64,000 nt of DNA, from positions 6,075,501 to 6,139,500 of the forward strand of contig NZ_CP059997.1 of the NCBI RefSeq assembly GCF_018736145.1. Direction: 5' to 3'. The notes below the pieces were generated by a model. That model did no database searches and was not told the origin of the DNA. It saw nothing but the letters and a program-made list of their open reading frames with translations. Source of the stretch: Amycolatopsis sp. CA-230715 (GTDB lineage: Bacteria; Actinomycetota; Actinomycetes; Mycobacteriales; Pseudonocardiaceae). The position numbers were made by a program, and so were the translations under genes. Positions 23,363 to 32,424 of this stretch are shown one piece after another (position 1 is the stretch's first letter; the number at the start of each line of letters is the position of its first letter).

Positions 23363-24727
23363 TCAGCGGGTCGCGAACTCCAGCTCGGCCAAGGCGGTGT
23401 CCAGGTGGGTCAGGATGCGCTGCAGGTGCGGCACGCTGCGGCGGCACCCGGTGATGCCGAAGTCGAGGTTGTCGCCGTTGCTGGTGAGGGTGATGTTCAG
23501 CGCCTGCCCGTCGAGCAGGACCGACGCGGGGTAGATGCCGTCGAGGCGCGCGCCGTTCCAGTACATCTGGGACCGCGGCCCCGGCACGTTCGAGATCACC
23601 AGGTTGAACGGCGGCTTGGTGTTGTTGACGACGCCGGGGATCGGCGAGGCGCCGAGCGCGGCGACGTTGATCCCGGACAGCAGCAGCACCTGCAACGGGG
23701 TGAGCTGCTTGAACATCCGCTTGCCGTCGCGCATCGACTTGTGGATCACCGCGAGCCGGTCGGCCGGGTCGGCCTTGTCGGTGCCGAGGTTGCACAGCAG
23801 CGCGCCGATGTTGTTGCCCGCGGCTTCGCTGTCGTCGGTCTTGGCCCGCAGCGACACCGGGACCATCGCGGTCATCGGGGCGTCCGGCAGCGCGCGCTGT
23901 TCGATCAGGTAGTCGCGCAGCGCGCCGGAGCACATCGCCAGCACGACGTCGTTGCGGGAGACCCCAGCGGCGGTGGCGATGGCGCGCACGCGTTCGAGAG
24001 ACCACGACTGCGCGGCGAACCGGCGGGCGCCGCCGATCGGCACGTTCAGCATCGTCTTCGGCGCCTGCAGCGGCAGGGTCAGCGTGTGCTCGCGGAACGC
24101 CTCGTTCGCCACCTTGTACGCGGCGGGCGCGATCCCGGCGAGCTGACTCAGGGTTTTGCCCGCGGTCTTGAACAACGAGGTGGGCGCGCGCCCGTTGCGG
24201 TGTCCGTTGACCTCGCGCGAGCCCCACGGCGGCGGGCAGTCCAGGTCGCCGGGGTCGTCGCTGAGGGTGCCCTGCAGGTGCCGCAGCGCGGAGACGCCGT
24301 CGAGCAGCGCGTGGTGGATCTTGCTGTAGATCGCGAACCGGTCGTCCTGCAGGCCCTCGATGAGGTGGATCTCCCACAGCGGCCGGTGCCGGTCGAGCAG
24401 CGTGCCGTGCCAGCGCGAGGTCAGTTCGAGCAGTTCCCTGATCCGGCCGGGCTGGGGCAGCGCGGAATGCCGGAAGTGGTAGTCGATGTCGAGATCGTTG
24501 TCCTCCGACCACGCGAGGTGCCCCGCGGTGTTGACCGGGTTCGCCGGCCTGCGGCGGAAGATCGGGCGCATGTTCGTGTCCTCGCGCAGCCGCTGCCGCA
24601 GCTCGCTCAGGTACTCCGGGCCCGCGCCTTCCGGTTTCTCGAACAGTTCGAGACCGCCGACGTGCATCGGATGTTCGCGGGTCTCCACCAGCAGGAACAT
24701 CGAGTCGGTCACGGGCATCAACGGCAT
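23363..24727 (-). CDS. wax ester synthase/diacylglycerol acyltransferase (WS/DGAT)
   Basis: A 454-residue WS/DGAT. The catalytic HHxxxDG motif is KIHHALLDGVSAL near residue 140. The N-terminal MFLLVETREHPMHVGGL and the later PGPRSQMYWNG (PLW-type motif) also match. It esterifies diacylglycerol or fatty alcohols with acyl-CoA to make storage triacylglycerol or wax, at membranes or lipid droplets. The ATG at 24727 has GAGGTGG upstream; the frame open to 24784 is not needed. It is monocistronic, convergent with the sugar dehydrogenase and divergent from the next gene by 122 bp. Confidence 0.9.
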   Translation of the reverse strand: MPLMPVTDSMFLLVETREHPMHVGGLELFEKPEGAGPEYLSELRQRLREDTNMRPIFRRRPANPVNTAGHLAWSEDNDLDIDYHFRHSALPQPGRIRELLELTSRWHGTLLDRHRPLWEIHLIEGLQDDRFAIYSKIHHALLDGVSALRHLQGTLSDDPGDLDCPPPWGSREVNGHRNGRAPTSLFKTAGKTLSQLAGIAPAAYKVANEAFREHTLTLPLQAPKTMLNVPIGGARRFAAQSWSLERVRAIATAAGVSRNDVVLAMCSGALRDYLIEQRALPDAPMTAMVPVSLRAKTDDSEAAGNNIGALLCNLGTDKADPADRLAVIHKSMRDGKRMFKQLTPLQVLLLSGINVAALGASPIPGVVNNTKPPFNLVISNVPGPRSQMYWNGARLDGIYPASVLLDGQALNITLTSNGDNLDFGITGCRRSVPHLQRILTHLDTALAELEFATR

Positions 24728-24849
24728 GGCGACCACCTCATAGTCCTTCGTCGAGTGCCGAGAGTCTAAGCACATTGTCGGCACGGGGAAAAAGCCCGCT
24801 GCTCCAAACGAGAAAGCGCGACGCGGCGACCGCGCCTATCGTCGAGGGC

Positions 24850-25848
24850 ATGACCATCCCGACCGATCCGGAGACGGGCGAGTTCCACCGCTCCGCCAAC
24901 CACTTCGACGCGCGCATCACCGCCGACGGCCGCGACGGCTGGCCGGTCGAACCCGGCCGCTACCGGCTGGTGGTGAGCCGGGCGTGCCCGTGGGCGAGCC
25001 GCGGGTTGATCGTGCGCCGCCTGCTCGGGCTGGAGCAAGCGCTTTCGGTCGCCGTCGCGGACCCGATCCAGGACGAGAAGAGCTGGCGCTTCACCCTCGA
25101 TCCCGGTGACCGGGATCCGGTACTGGGCATCAAGTACCTCGGCGAGGCGTACTTCGCGGCGGAACCGGGTTACGACGGCGGCATCAGCGTGCCCGCGATC
25201 GTCGACGTGCCGAGCGGCAAGCTCGTCACGAACGACTATCCGCGGATCACGCTCGACCTGTCCACGGAATGGACGGCGCACCAGCGGGAAGGCGCGCCCG
25301 AGCTGTACCCGGAACGGCTGCGCGACGAGATCGACGAGGTCAACCGCGGGGTGCACGCCGACGTCAACGCGGCCGTCTACGAAGCGGGTTTCGCGAGCAA
25401 GCAGGCCGCTTACGACGACGCGTACCGGCGCCTGTTCGCGAAGCTGGACGAGTTGTCGGCCCGGCTGGAAAACCAGCGCTTCCTCGTCGGCGACACCATC
25501 ACCGAGGCCGACATCCGGCTGTTCACCACGCTCGTCCGGTTCGACCCGGTCTACCACGGGCATTTCAAGTGCAACCGGGAAAAGCTCGCGGAAATGCCGG
25601 TGCTGTGGGCTTACGCGCGCGATTTGTACCAGACTCCCGGCTTCGGCGACACCGTCGACTTCGACCACATCAAGCGCCACTATTACCAGGTGCACGAGCA
25701 GGTCAACCCGACGCGGATCGTGCCGAACGGCCCGGATCTGTCCGGCTGGGCGACCCCGCACGGTCGCGAGTCGCTCGGCGGCAGGCCGTTCGGGGACGGC
25801 ACGCCGCCGGGTCCGCCACCGGCAGCAGAGGAGATCGACCGGCGATGA
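24850..25848 (+). CDS. glutathionyl-hydroquinone reductase-like GST (Xi class)
   Basis: The 332-residue protein shows the Xi-class GST (ECM4/YqjG) pattern. The catalytic cysteine is C46 in RACPWASR, the thioredoxin-fold part continues with VPAIVDVPSGKLVTNDYPRI, and the all-helical domain contains LVGDTITEADIRLFTTLVRFD and YHGHFKCN. Known members reduce S-glutathionyl-hydroquinones. Actinobacteria of this type use mycothiol, so a mycothiolyl conjugate is the likelier substrate (inference). ATG 24850 gives a standard N-terminus. Its stop overlaps the start of the flavin oxidase gene by 4 bp, an unusual pairing. Confidence 0.85.
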   Translation: MTIPTDPETGEFHRSANHFDARITADGRDGWPVEPGRYRLVVSRACPWASRGLIVRRLLGLEQALSVAVADPIQDEKSWRFTLDPGDRDPVLGIKYLGEAYFAAEPGYDGGISVPAIVDVPSGKLVTNDYPRITLDLSTEWTAHQREGAPELYPERLRDEIDEVNRGVHADVNAAVYEAGFASKQAAYDDAYRRLFAKLDELSARLENQRFLVGDTITEADIRLFTTLVRFDPVYHGHFKCNREKLAEMPVLWAYARDLYQTPGFGDTVDFDHIKRHYYQVHEQVNPTRIVPNGPDLSGWATPHGRESLGGRPFGDGTPPGPPPAAEEIDRR

Positions 25849-27002
25849 CGAGCCTTCCCGCCACCGCGGACATCGTGGTCGTCGGCGGCGGGATCATCGG
25901 CGTGAGCTGCGCCCACCGGCTCGCCGAGTCCGGAGTGGACGTTCTGCTCGTCGACTCCGGCCCGCTCGGCGCCGGGTCGACGGCGAAGGCGGCGGGCGGG
26001 ATCAGGTCGTCGTTCACCAGCCGGGTCAACATCGAACTCGGTCTGGCCGGGCTCGAAGAGTACGCGGCCTTCGAGAGCCGCTACGGCGTCGAGATCGACT
26101 TCCGTCGCGACGGCTACCTGTACCTGCTCACCGATCCAGCCGAGCTGCCGGAGTTCGAGCGCGGGGTCGCGCTGCAGAACTCCTACGGTGTCCACAGCAG
26201 ACTCGTCGGCGTGGCGGAGGCCAAGCGGGTGTCGCCGCTGATCGACACCGACGGCGTGGTGGCCGCCGTGTGGTCACCGGATGACGCCAAGGCGACCCCG
26301 GATTCGGCCGTTCAGGGGTACGCGCGCGCGGCGCGGGCACACGGCGCCACGCTGTGCACGGGCGTGACGGTGGACGGCATCGACCGCGACGGCGACGAGA
26401 TCACCGGTGTGCGCACGTCGGCGGGCCGGGTGCGGACCTCGGCCGTGCTGTGCGCGGCGGGCGCGTGGTCGCGGGCCGTCGGCGCGTTCGCGGGCGTGGA
26501 TCTGCCGGTGGAGCCGCACCGGCGGCAGGTGGTGTTCACCGGGCCGGTCGCCGGGATACCGGATTCGGTGCCGCTGACCGTGGAGATGCCGTCCGCCTTC
26601 TACTTCCACCGCGAGGGCGACGGGCTCGCGATGTCCTTCCCCGACCCGCGCGCCCGGCCGGGGTTCGACACCCGCTACGAAGCCGGGACCTGGCTGCCCC
26701 GGCTCGCCGAGCTGGCGCAGCGGCGCGTCCCGGCCGTGCTCGACGCCGGGGTCAAGACCGCGTGGGCCGGGCTGTACGAGATGACGCCGGACCACAACCA
26801 GCTCGTCGGCGAGGCCGCCGGGGTGTCGCGGTTCCTCTACGCCACCGGGTTTTCCGGGCACGGATTCCAGATGGGGCCCGCGATCGGACGCGTCGTGCGG
26901 GACCTGTTCCTCGGCAGGCAGCCCGCCATCGACGTCGCCGAGCTGGACGTCCGCCGGTTCGCCGACCGGACCGCGACGGCCGCGGAGCACAACATCGTCT
27001 GA
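25845..27002 (+). CDS. FAD-dependent amine/amino-acid oxidase (DAO family)
   Basis: A 385-residue DAO-superfamily flavoenzyme related to sarcosine oxidase beta and glycine oxidase. It shows the FAD dinucleotide motif VVVGGGIIGVSCAHRLAE at residues 11-28, the GAGSTAKAAGGIR loop, and a C-terminal TPDHNQLVGE with GFSGHGFQMGPAIG. It should oxidise a secondary or D-amino acid to imino acid plus hydrogen peroxide or pass electrons on. ATG 25845 overlaps the preceding stop (ATGA), so it is co-translated with the GST-like gene. Sixty bases downstream begins the ThDP/hydantoinase operon, which may be co-regulated. Confidence 0.8.
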   Translation: MTSLPATADIVVVGGGIIGVSCAHRLAESGVDVLLVDSGPLGAGSTAKAAGGIRSSFTSRVNIELGLAGLEEYAAFESRYGVEIDFRRDGYLYLLTDPAELPEFERGVALQNSYGVHSRLVGVAEAKRVSPLIDTDGVVAAVWSPDDAKATPDSAVQGYARAARAHGATLCTGVTVDGIDRDGDEITGVRTSAGRVRTSAVLCAAGAWSRAVGAFAGVDLPVEPHRRQVVFTGPVAGIPDSVPLTVEMPSAFYFHREGDGLAMSFPDPRARPGFDTRYEAGTWLPRLAELAQRRVPAVLDAGVKTAWAGLYEMTPDHNQLVGEAAGVSRFLYATGFSGHGFQMGPAIGRVVRDLFLGRQPAIDVAELDVRRFADRTATAAEHNIV

Positions 27003-27033
27003 AGCGCTCTGCCGTTGAAGCGCTATTGCTGGA

Positions 27034-27046
27034 TCGTTGAACGATT
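27034..27046. promoter_or_regulatory. operator candidate ahead of the ThDP-hydantoinase operon
   Basis: ATCGTTGAACGAT is a perfect inverted repeat around one central base, ending 16 bp before the GTG start at 27063. It is a reasonable binding site for the FCD-type GntR protein encoded inside the operon (33212-33904). No ribosome-binding site is visible, so the first gene may be leaderless. Confidence 0.5.
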
Positions 27047-27062
27047 CGGTACCGTCGGCCCG

Positions 27063-28676
27063 GTGACGGACACGGGTGCCGATCGGCTGGCGGACGCACT
27101 GGCGAGGCTCGGGGTCGAGGTCGCCTTCGGTCTCCCCGGCGTGCACAACCTGCCGGTCTGGGAAGCCCTCGCCGAGCGAAGGCTGATCGGTGTCCGCCAC
27201 GAGCAGACCGCCGGGTATGCCGCCGACGGGTACGCGAGGACGACCGGGAAGCTCGGCGTCGCGCTGGTCACCACCGGACCCGGCGCGGCGAACACGCTCG
27301 GTGCCGTCGGCGAGGCGCGGGCTTCCGGCTCGCCGGTGCTCGTGATCGCCACGGACATCCCGTCCACGCTGCGCAAACCCGGTGTGGTGCGCGGTGTCCT
27401 GCACGAGACGAGCGATCAGGCGGCGCTGTTCGCGCCCGTGACGAAGGGGACGTTCACCGTCGGTACCGCCGACGAGATCGGGGCGGTGGTGCTCGAAGCG
27501 GCCGCGCTCGCGCTGCGCCCCCAGAGCGGGCCCGTCTACGTCGGCATCCCGACCGACCTGCTGCGGCACCCCGCCGGGGAGATCGGCGCGCCACCGGAAC
27601 CGGAGCCGCTGCCCGTTCCGTCCGAAGTGGACATACAACGCGCGCGAGAGGTGCTCGCGTCGGCCGAGCGCCCGCTCATCTGGGCGGGAGGCGGTGCGCT
27701 GCGGGCGGGTGCGGGTACCGAGATCGGCGCGCTCGCCCAGCGGCTCGGCGCGCCGGTGGTCACCACGTTCGCCGCGCGGGGACTCCTGCCGCCGGACCAT
27801 CCGTGCCTGGCGCCGAATCCGGTGCACGCGCCCGAGGTCGGCGCGCTGTGGGACGGGGCCGACGTGGTGCTCGGCATCGGGACCGATTTCGACGGCCTGA
27901 TGACGCAGAACTGGCTCATGCCCGCTCCGCCGCGACTGATCGCCGTGAACGTCGACGCGGCGGACGCGGCGAAGAACTACGCACCCGATCTCACGCTCGC
28001 CGGTGACGCTCGCGAAGTGACCGCACGGCTCGCCGACGGCTTGCCGCCGAAAGCGCAACCGCCGCTCGACGACGTGAAAAGCCAAGTGCGCCAACGGATC
28101 GAGACCGAGGAACCGCAGGCGGCCGTCCTCCTCGACGCGCTCGCCGAACTCGACCCCGGCGCGGTCGTGGTCGCCGACATGTGCGTCGCCGGGTATTGGG
28201 CAGGGGGCTTCCACCGGGTGCGCGAGCCGCGTACCTTCGCCTACCCGATGGGCTGGGGCACGCTCGGGTTCGGCTTCCCCGCGTCGCTCGGTGCCGCCGC
28301 GTCGGGTGCCAGGACGGTGTGCGTCACCGGCGACGGCGGGTTCCTCTACGGCTGCGGCGAGCTGACCACGCTCGCGCAGGAACGGCTTCCGCTGACCGTG
28401 CTCGTCGTCGACGACGGCGGCTACGGGATGCTGCGGTTCGACCAGGACCAGGAGGGCGTCGCGCACCGCGGCGTCGATCTGGTCACCCCGGATTTCGTCG
28501 CGCTGGCAAGGAGTTTCGGCATTCCCGGCGTGCGCGTCGAAGGGTTCGGCGACGAGTTCCGTGCCAAGTGGACAGAGCTGACCGCCGGGCGGGGGCCGAA
28601 CGTGCTGGTGGTCGGCGCGGCGCTGCGGCCGCCGGTGAACACCTCGCCGCGCTGGCACCGGAAGGGGGCCAGGTGA
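27063..28676 (+). CDS. ThDP-dependent enzyme, acetolactate synthase-like
   Basis: A 537-residue three-domain ThDP enzyme. The activating glutamate is E47 in RHEQTAGYAADGYAR. The ThDP-Mg motif is GDGGFLYGCGELTTLAQ followed by VVDDGGYGML. It decarboxylates or condenses a 2-keto acid; it is one of two unrelated-operon ThDP enzymes in this window (other at 2428) and is not a close paralogue. The GTG at 27063 gives a standard start; an upstream in-frame TTG at 27015 runs through the operator. It overlaps the hyuA-like gene by 4 bp (GTGA), the first of a chain of coupled genes to 34875. Confidence 0.8.
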   Translation: MTDTGADRLADALARLGVEVAFGLPGVHNLPVWEALAERRLIGVRHEQTAGYAADGYARTTGKLGVALVTTGPGAANTLGAVGEARASGSPVLVIATDIPSTLRKPGVVRGVLHETSDQAALFAPVTKGTFTVGTADEIGAVVLEAAALALRPQSGPVYVGIPTDLLRHPAGEIGAPPEPEPLPVPSEVDIQRAREVLASAERPLIWAGGGALRAGAGTEIGALAQRLGAPVVTTFAARGLLPPDHPCLAPNPVHAPEVGALWDGADVVLGIGTDFDGLMTQNWLMPAPPRLIAVNVDAADAAKNYAPDLTLAGDAREVTARLADGLPPKAQPPLDDVKSQVRQRIETEEPQAAVLLDALAELDPGAVVVADMCVAGYWAGGFHRVREPRTFAYPMGWGTLGFGFPASLGAAASGARTVCVTGDGGFLYGCGELTTLAQERLPLTVLVVDDGGYGMLRFDQDQEGVAHRGVDLVTPDFVALARSFGIPGVRVEGFGDEFRAKWTELTAGRGPNVLVVGAALRPPVNTSPRWHRKGAR

Positions 28677-30715
28677 GGATCGGCGTCGACATCGGCGGCA
28701 CGTTCACCGACCTGTGCGTCCTCGACGAGACGGGGGTCGTGGCCGTCGGCAAGGTGCTGACCACTCACGACGAGCCCGCCCGCGCGGTCGAGGAAGTCCT
28801 GCGCGCCACGCTGAAAGACGCCGCGCCGGTGACGCAGCTCGTGCACGGCACCACGCTCGTCACGAACGCGCTGATCGAACGCAAGGGTTCGCGCACCGCG
28901 CTGCTGGCGACCGCGGGGTTCCGCGACGTGCTCGAAATGCGCCGCGAGCACCGGTACGAACTGTACGACCTGCGGATCGACCTGCCGGAACCCCTGGTGC
29001 CCCGGCGCCTCCGCTTCGACGTGCCGGAGCGGATACTGGCCGACGGCACCGTCGACACCCCGCTCGACGAGGACTACGTGGCCCGGCTCGGCCGCGAGCT
29101 GGCCGAGCGCGGGATCGAGGCGGTCGCGATCTGCTTCCTGCACGCGTTCACCGACTCCCGCCACGAACGGCGCGCCGCGGAGATCCTGCGCGAGGTCGCC
29201 CCGGGACTGCGCGTCGCGCTCTCCAGCGAGGTCGTGCCGGAGATCCGGGAGTTCGAACGCGCGTCGACGACGACGGCGAACGTCTACGTGCAGGACCTCA
29301 CTGAACGGTACCTGCGGGATCTCGAAAAACGGCTGCACGGCGCGGGAATCGGGCCCGCGCCGCACATCATGCTGTCCAACGGCGGGATCGCGACCGTCGA
29401 CACCGCCGCGCGCCACCCGATCCGGATCCTCGAATCCGGCCCGGCGGGCGGCGCGCTCGCGGCGGCCGCGTTCGGCGCGAGCGCGGGGGAAGCCGATCTC
29501 CTCGCGTTCGACATGGGTGGCACCACGGCGAAGCTGTGCATGATCTCCGGTGGCGCGCCGCTGGTGACGCACGAGTTCGAAATCGGCAGGGTGTACCGGC
29601 TGCTGCCCGGATCGGGGCTGCCGGTGAAGGTGCCGGTGACGGACATGATCGAGATCGGGGTCGGCGGCGGGTCGATCGCGCGCATCGACCCGCTGGGCCT
29701 GCTCACCGTCGGACCCGATTCGGCGGGTTCCGAGCCTGGCCCGGTGTGCTACGCGCGGGGCGGTAGCGAGCCGACCGTGACCGATGCCGATCTCGTGCTC
29801 GGCTACCTCGATCCCGCGTACTTCCTCGGCGGCGCCATGAGCCTCGACGCGGCCGCCGCGCGCGAAGCGATCCGCACCAGGATCGCCGAGCCGCTCGGGG
29901 TTTCCGTGGAGCAGGCGGCGTATGGCATCCACGCCAGTGTCGACGAGGACATGGCCAACGCGGCGCGCGTGCACGCGGTCGAACGCGGCAAGAACCCCGC
30001 CGAAATGCCGATGTTCGCCTTCGGCGGCGCGGGTCCGGTGCACGGCGCGGGCGTGGCGAAAGCGCTCGGCGCGCCGCGTGTCGTGGCCCCGCCCGCGGCG
30101 GGCGTGATGAGCGCGCTGGGTTTCCTCACCGCGCCGCTGGCCTTCGACTTCGTCCGGTCCGCCCGGTCCGGTGTGGACGAACTGACCGGCGCCGAGGTCG
30201 ACGCGCTCTTCGCGGCGATGGAAGCCGAAGGCGAAGCGCTGCTGACCGAGTCCGGTGTGGACAGTGCCGACATCGTGCACCGCAGGATCGCGGAAATGCG
30301 CTACACGGGGCAGGGTTACGAGATCAGGGTCGAGGTGCCCGAGATCAGCGCCGACTGGCCGGAGCCGCTCGTCGAAGCGTTCACCCGCACCTACCGCGAG
30401 CTGTACCGGCGCACCGGCCCCGACGTGGGGGCCGAGGTGCTCAACTGGCGGGTGGTGTCCAGCGGGCCCGTGCCGGAAGTGGCGCTTCGGCTGCACGGCG
30501 AGGAAACCGGCGAGGCGAAGAAGGGCACCAGGCCCGCCTACTTCCCCGAGGCGGGTGGATTTGTCGACACGCCGGTGTTCGACCGGTACGCGCTGCGCCC
30601 CGGTGACGGGTTCACCGGCCCGGCCATCGTCGAGGAACGGGAGTCCACTTTGGTCGTTCCGCCGGGCGCGCGCTGCGCCGTACGGGCGGACGCCAGCCTG
30701 GAGGTGACGGTGTGA
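28673..30715 (+). CDS. hydantoinase/oxoprolinase subunit A (HyuA family)
   Basis: The 680-residue protein has the ATP-binding actin-like fold of HyuA/5-oxoprolinase/acetone carboxylase beta. The phosphate loop GVDIGGTFTDLCV is at residues 4-16, with LVHGTTLVTNAL and LLAFDMGGTTAKLCMISGG as further nucleotide-site motifs, then FAFGGAGPVHG. With HyuB it hydrolyses a cyclic amide (N-methylhydantoin, 5-oxoproline or similar) using ATP, or carboxylates a ketone. The GTG at 28673 overlaps the ThDP gene stop. The stop in turn overlaps the hyuB-like start. The substrate is not defined by sequence. Confidence 0.88.
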   Translation: MRIGVDIGGTFTDLCVLDETGVVAVGKVLTTHDEPARAVEEVLRATLKDAAPVTQLVHGTTLVTNALIERKGSRTALLATAGFRDVLEMRREHRYELYDLRIDLPEPLVPRRLRFDVPERILADGTVDTPLDEDYVARLGRELAERGIEAVAICFLHAFTDSRHERRAAEILREVAPGLRVALSSEVVPEIREFERASTTTANVYVQDLTERYLRDLEKRLHGAGIGPAPHIMLSNGGIATVDTAARHPIRILESGPAGGALAAAAFGASAGEADLLAFDMGGTTAKLCMISGGAPLVTHEFEIGRVYRLLPGSGLPVKVPVTDMIEIGVGGGSIARIDPLGLLTVGPDSAGSEPGPVCYARGGSEPTVTDADLVLGYLDPAYFLGGAMSLDAAAAREAIRTRIAEPLGVSVEQAAYGIHASVDEDMANAARVHAVERGKNPAEMPMFAFGGAGPVHGAGVAKALGAPRVVAPPAAGVMSALGFLTAPLAFDFVRSARSGVDELTGAEVDALFAAMEAEGEALLTESGVDSADIVHRRIAEMRYTGQGYEIRVEVPEISADWPEPLVEAFTRTYRELYRRTGPDVGAEVLNWRVVSSGPVPEVALRLHGEETGEAKKGTRPAYFPEAGGFVDTPVFDRYALRPGDGFTGPAIVEERESTLVVPPGARCAVRADASLEVTV

Positions 30716-32424
30716 CGGACCCGATCCTGGTCGGCGTCGTCGGCAGCAGGCTGCATTCGATCCTCGCCGAGCAGCAGAACGCGCTCGTCAACACCGCGTT
30801 TTCGTCCGTGGTAAGGGAATCGCTCGACCTCGCCTGCGCCGTGTTCGACTCGCGCGGCGAGATGATCGGCCAGTCCATCGGCGGCACCCCAGGGCACATC
30901 AACGCGATGGCCACCGGGATGCACCACTTCACCGCCGCCTACCCGCCGGAGGAACTGGCGCCCGGCGACGTCCTGCTCACCAACGACCCGTGGCAGACCG
31001 CGGGCCAGATCAACGACATCACCGTGGCGACCCCGGTGTTCGCGCGCGGCAGGCTGGTGGCGTGGTTCGCGTCGTGCTGCCACGCGCCGGACATCGGCGG
31101 CAGGCTCGTCTCCGCGGAAGCGGGCGAGGTCTTCGAGGAGGGCCTTCGCCTGCCGATCATGAAGTTCCTGCGCGCCGGCGAGGTCAACGCCGATCTCGAA
31201 CGGCTGATCAGGGCGAACGTGCGCACCCCGGAGGAGACGATCGGCGATCTCCTCGCGCAGGTCACCGGCAACGAGGTGGGCGCGGCGAGCCTGGTGCGCC
31301 TGCTGGACGAGTTCGGCCTCGGCTCGCTCGACGAGGTGGCCGCCGAGATCATGAACCGGTCCGAACGCGCGCTGCGGGACGCGCTCGCGCGGATCCCGGA
31401 CGGTACCTACACCAACGAAATGCGCACCGACGGGTTCGACGACGAAGAGGTCGTGCTTAAGGTGGCCGTCACGGTGGACGGCGAGGACGTCCACGTCGAC
31501 TTCGCGGGCTCGTCGCCGCAGAGCAGGCACGGCATCAACGTGGTGCTGAACTACACGCGCGCGTACGCCTCGTTCGCGGTCAAGGCGGCGATTTCCCCGC
31601 AGGTGCCGCACAACGCGGGCTCGTTCCGGCCGGTGCACGTGACCGCGCCGGAAGGGTCGATCCTCAACTGCGCCGAGCCCGCCCCGGTCGCCTCGCGGCA
31701 CCTCATCGGGCACTTCCTGCCGTCACTGCTGATCGGCGCGCTGCGCCACGCGGTGCCGGAAATCACCATGGCGGCGAGCGCGGACGCGTTGTGGATGCTG
31801 ATCTGGCGCGGTACCGGGCCCGGCGGCGATTTCATGCTCAACGTGTTCCAGACCGGCGGAATGGGGGCGCGCGCGACCAAGGACGGGCTGACCACCACCG
31901 GATTCCCGAGTGGACTGCGGTCGACCCCCGCCGAGGTGATCGAGACGATGGCGCCGCTGATCCAGCGGGAACGCGTGCTGCGCACGGATTCCGGGGGCGC
32001 GGGCCGCCGCCGCGGCGGGCTCGGCCAGTCCACCAGGATGACGGCGCGCGCCGGGGTTTCCTGGAGTGTCAACGGGAACGTCGACCGAACGCGGTACCCT
32101 GCGTCCGGAGTGGACGGTGGCGGCGACGGCGCGCCCGGCCGTTTCGGGCTGACCGGCGGCGAGGACCTGCCGCCCAAGCGCAGGGTGCCGCTCGGCGAAG
32201 GCGTGGAGGTCGACGTGGTGCTGCCGGGTGGCGGCGGCCTCGGCGATCCGATGCGGCGGGACCCCGCCGAGGTGCTCGCGGACGTCGTCGACGGGTACGT
32301 CTCCGTCGAGGCGGCGCGCGAGCAGTATGGCGTCGAAGTGCGGTACACCGGCGCACCGGAGGCACTCGTCCGGTTGCCCGGTGACTACGAGATCGTGCGG
32401 ACGAGCGGAAGAGAGGAAGACTGA
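30712..32424 (+). CDS. hydantoinase/oxoprolinase subunit B (HyuB family)
   Basis: The 570-residue protein matches HyuB: SRLHSILAEQQNALVNTAFS, then PGDVLLTNDPWQTAGQINDITV, and GSILNCAEPAPVASRH further on; the end has LPGGGGLGDP. It is the partner of the HyuA-like protein, as shown by adjacency and a 4-bp GTGA overlap. Together they form an ATP-dependent amidohydrolase or carboxylase. It lacks the zinc-finger C-terminus of acetone carboxylase gamma, which is not encoded nearby, so a hydantoinase/oxoprolinase role is favoured. The stop shares its last base with the next start codon. Confidence 0.88.
   Translation: MTDPILVGVVGSRLHSILAEQQNALVNTAFSSVVRESLDLACAVFDSRGEMIGQSIGGTPGHINAMATGMHHFTAAYPPEELAPGDVLLTNDPWQTAGQINDITVATPVFARGRLVAWFASCCHAPDIGGRLVSAEAGEVFEEGLRLPIMKFLRAGEVNADLERLIRANVRTPEETIGDLLAQVTGNEVGAASLVRLLDEFGLGSLDEVAAEIMNRSERALRDALARIPDGTYTNEMRTDGFDDEEVVLKVAVTVDGEDVHVDFAGSSPQSRHGINVVLNYTRAYASFAVKAAISPQVPHNAGSFRPVHVTAPEGSILNCAEPAPVASRHLIGHFLPSLLIGALRHAVPEITMAASADALWMLIWRGTGPGGDFMLNVFQTGGMGARATKDGLTTTGFPSGLRSTPAEVIETMAPLIQRERVLRTDSGGAGRRRGGLGQSTRMTARAGVSWSVNGNVDRTRYPASGVDGGGDGAPGRFGLTGGEDLPPKRRVPLGEGVEVDVVLPGGGGLGDPMRRDPAEVLADVVDGYVSVEAAREQYGVEVRYTGAPEALVRLPGDYEIVRTSGREED

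Noticed and set aside
28673..32424. Acetone carboxylase
   Set aside because: No gamma subunit gene is present, and the gene set (ThDP enzyme, SDR, cyclodeaminase) does not fit acetone metabolism.
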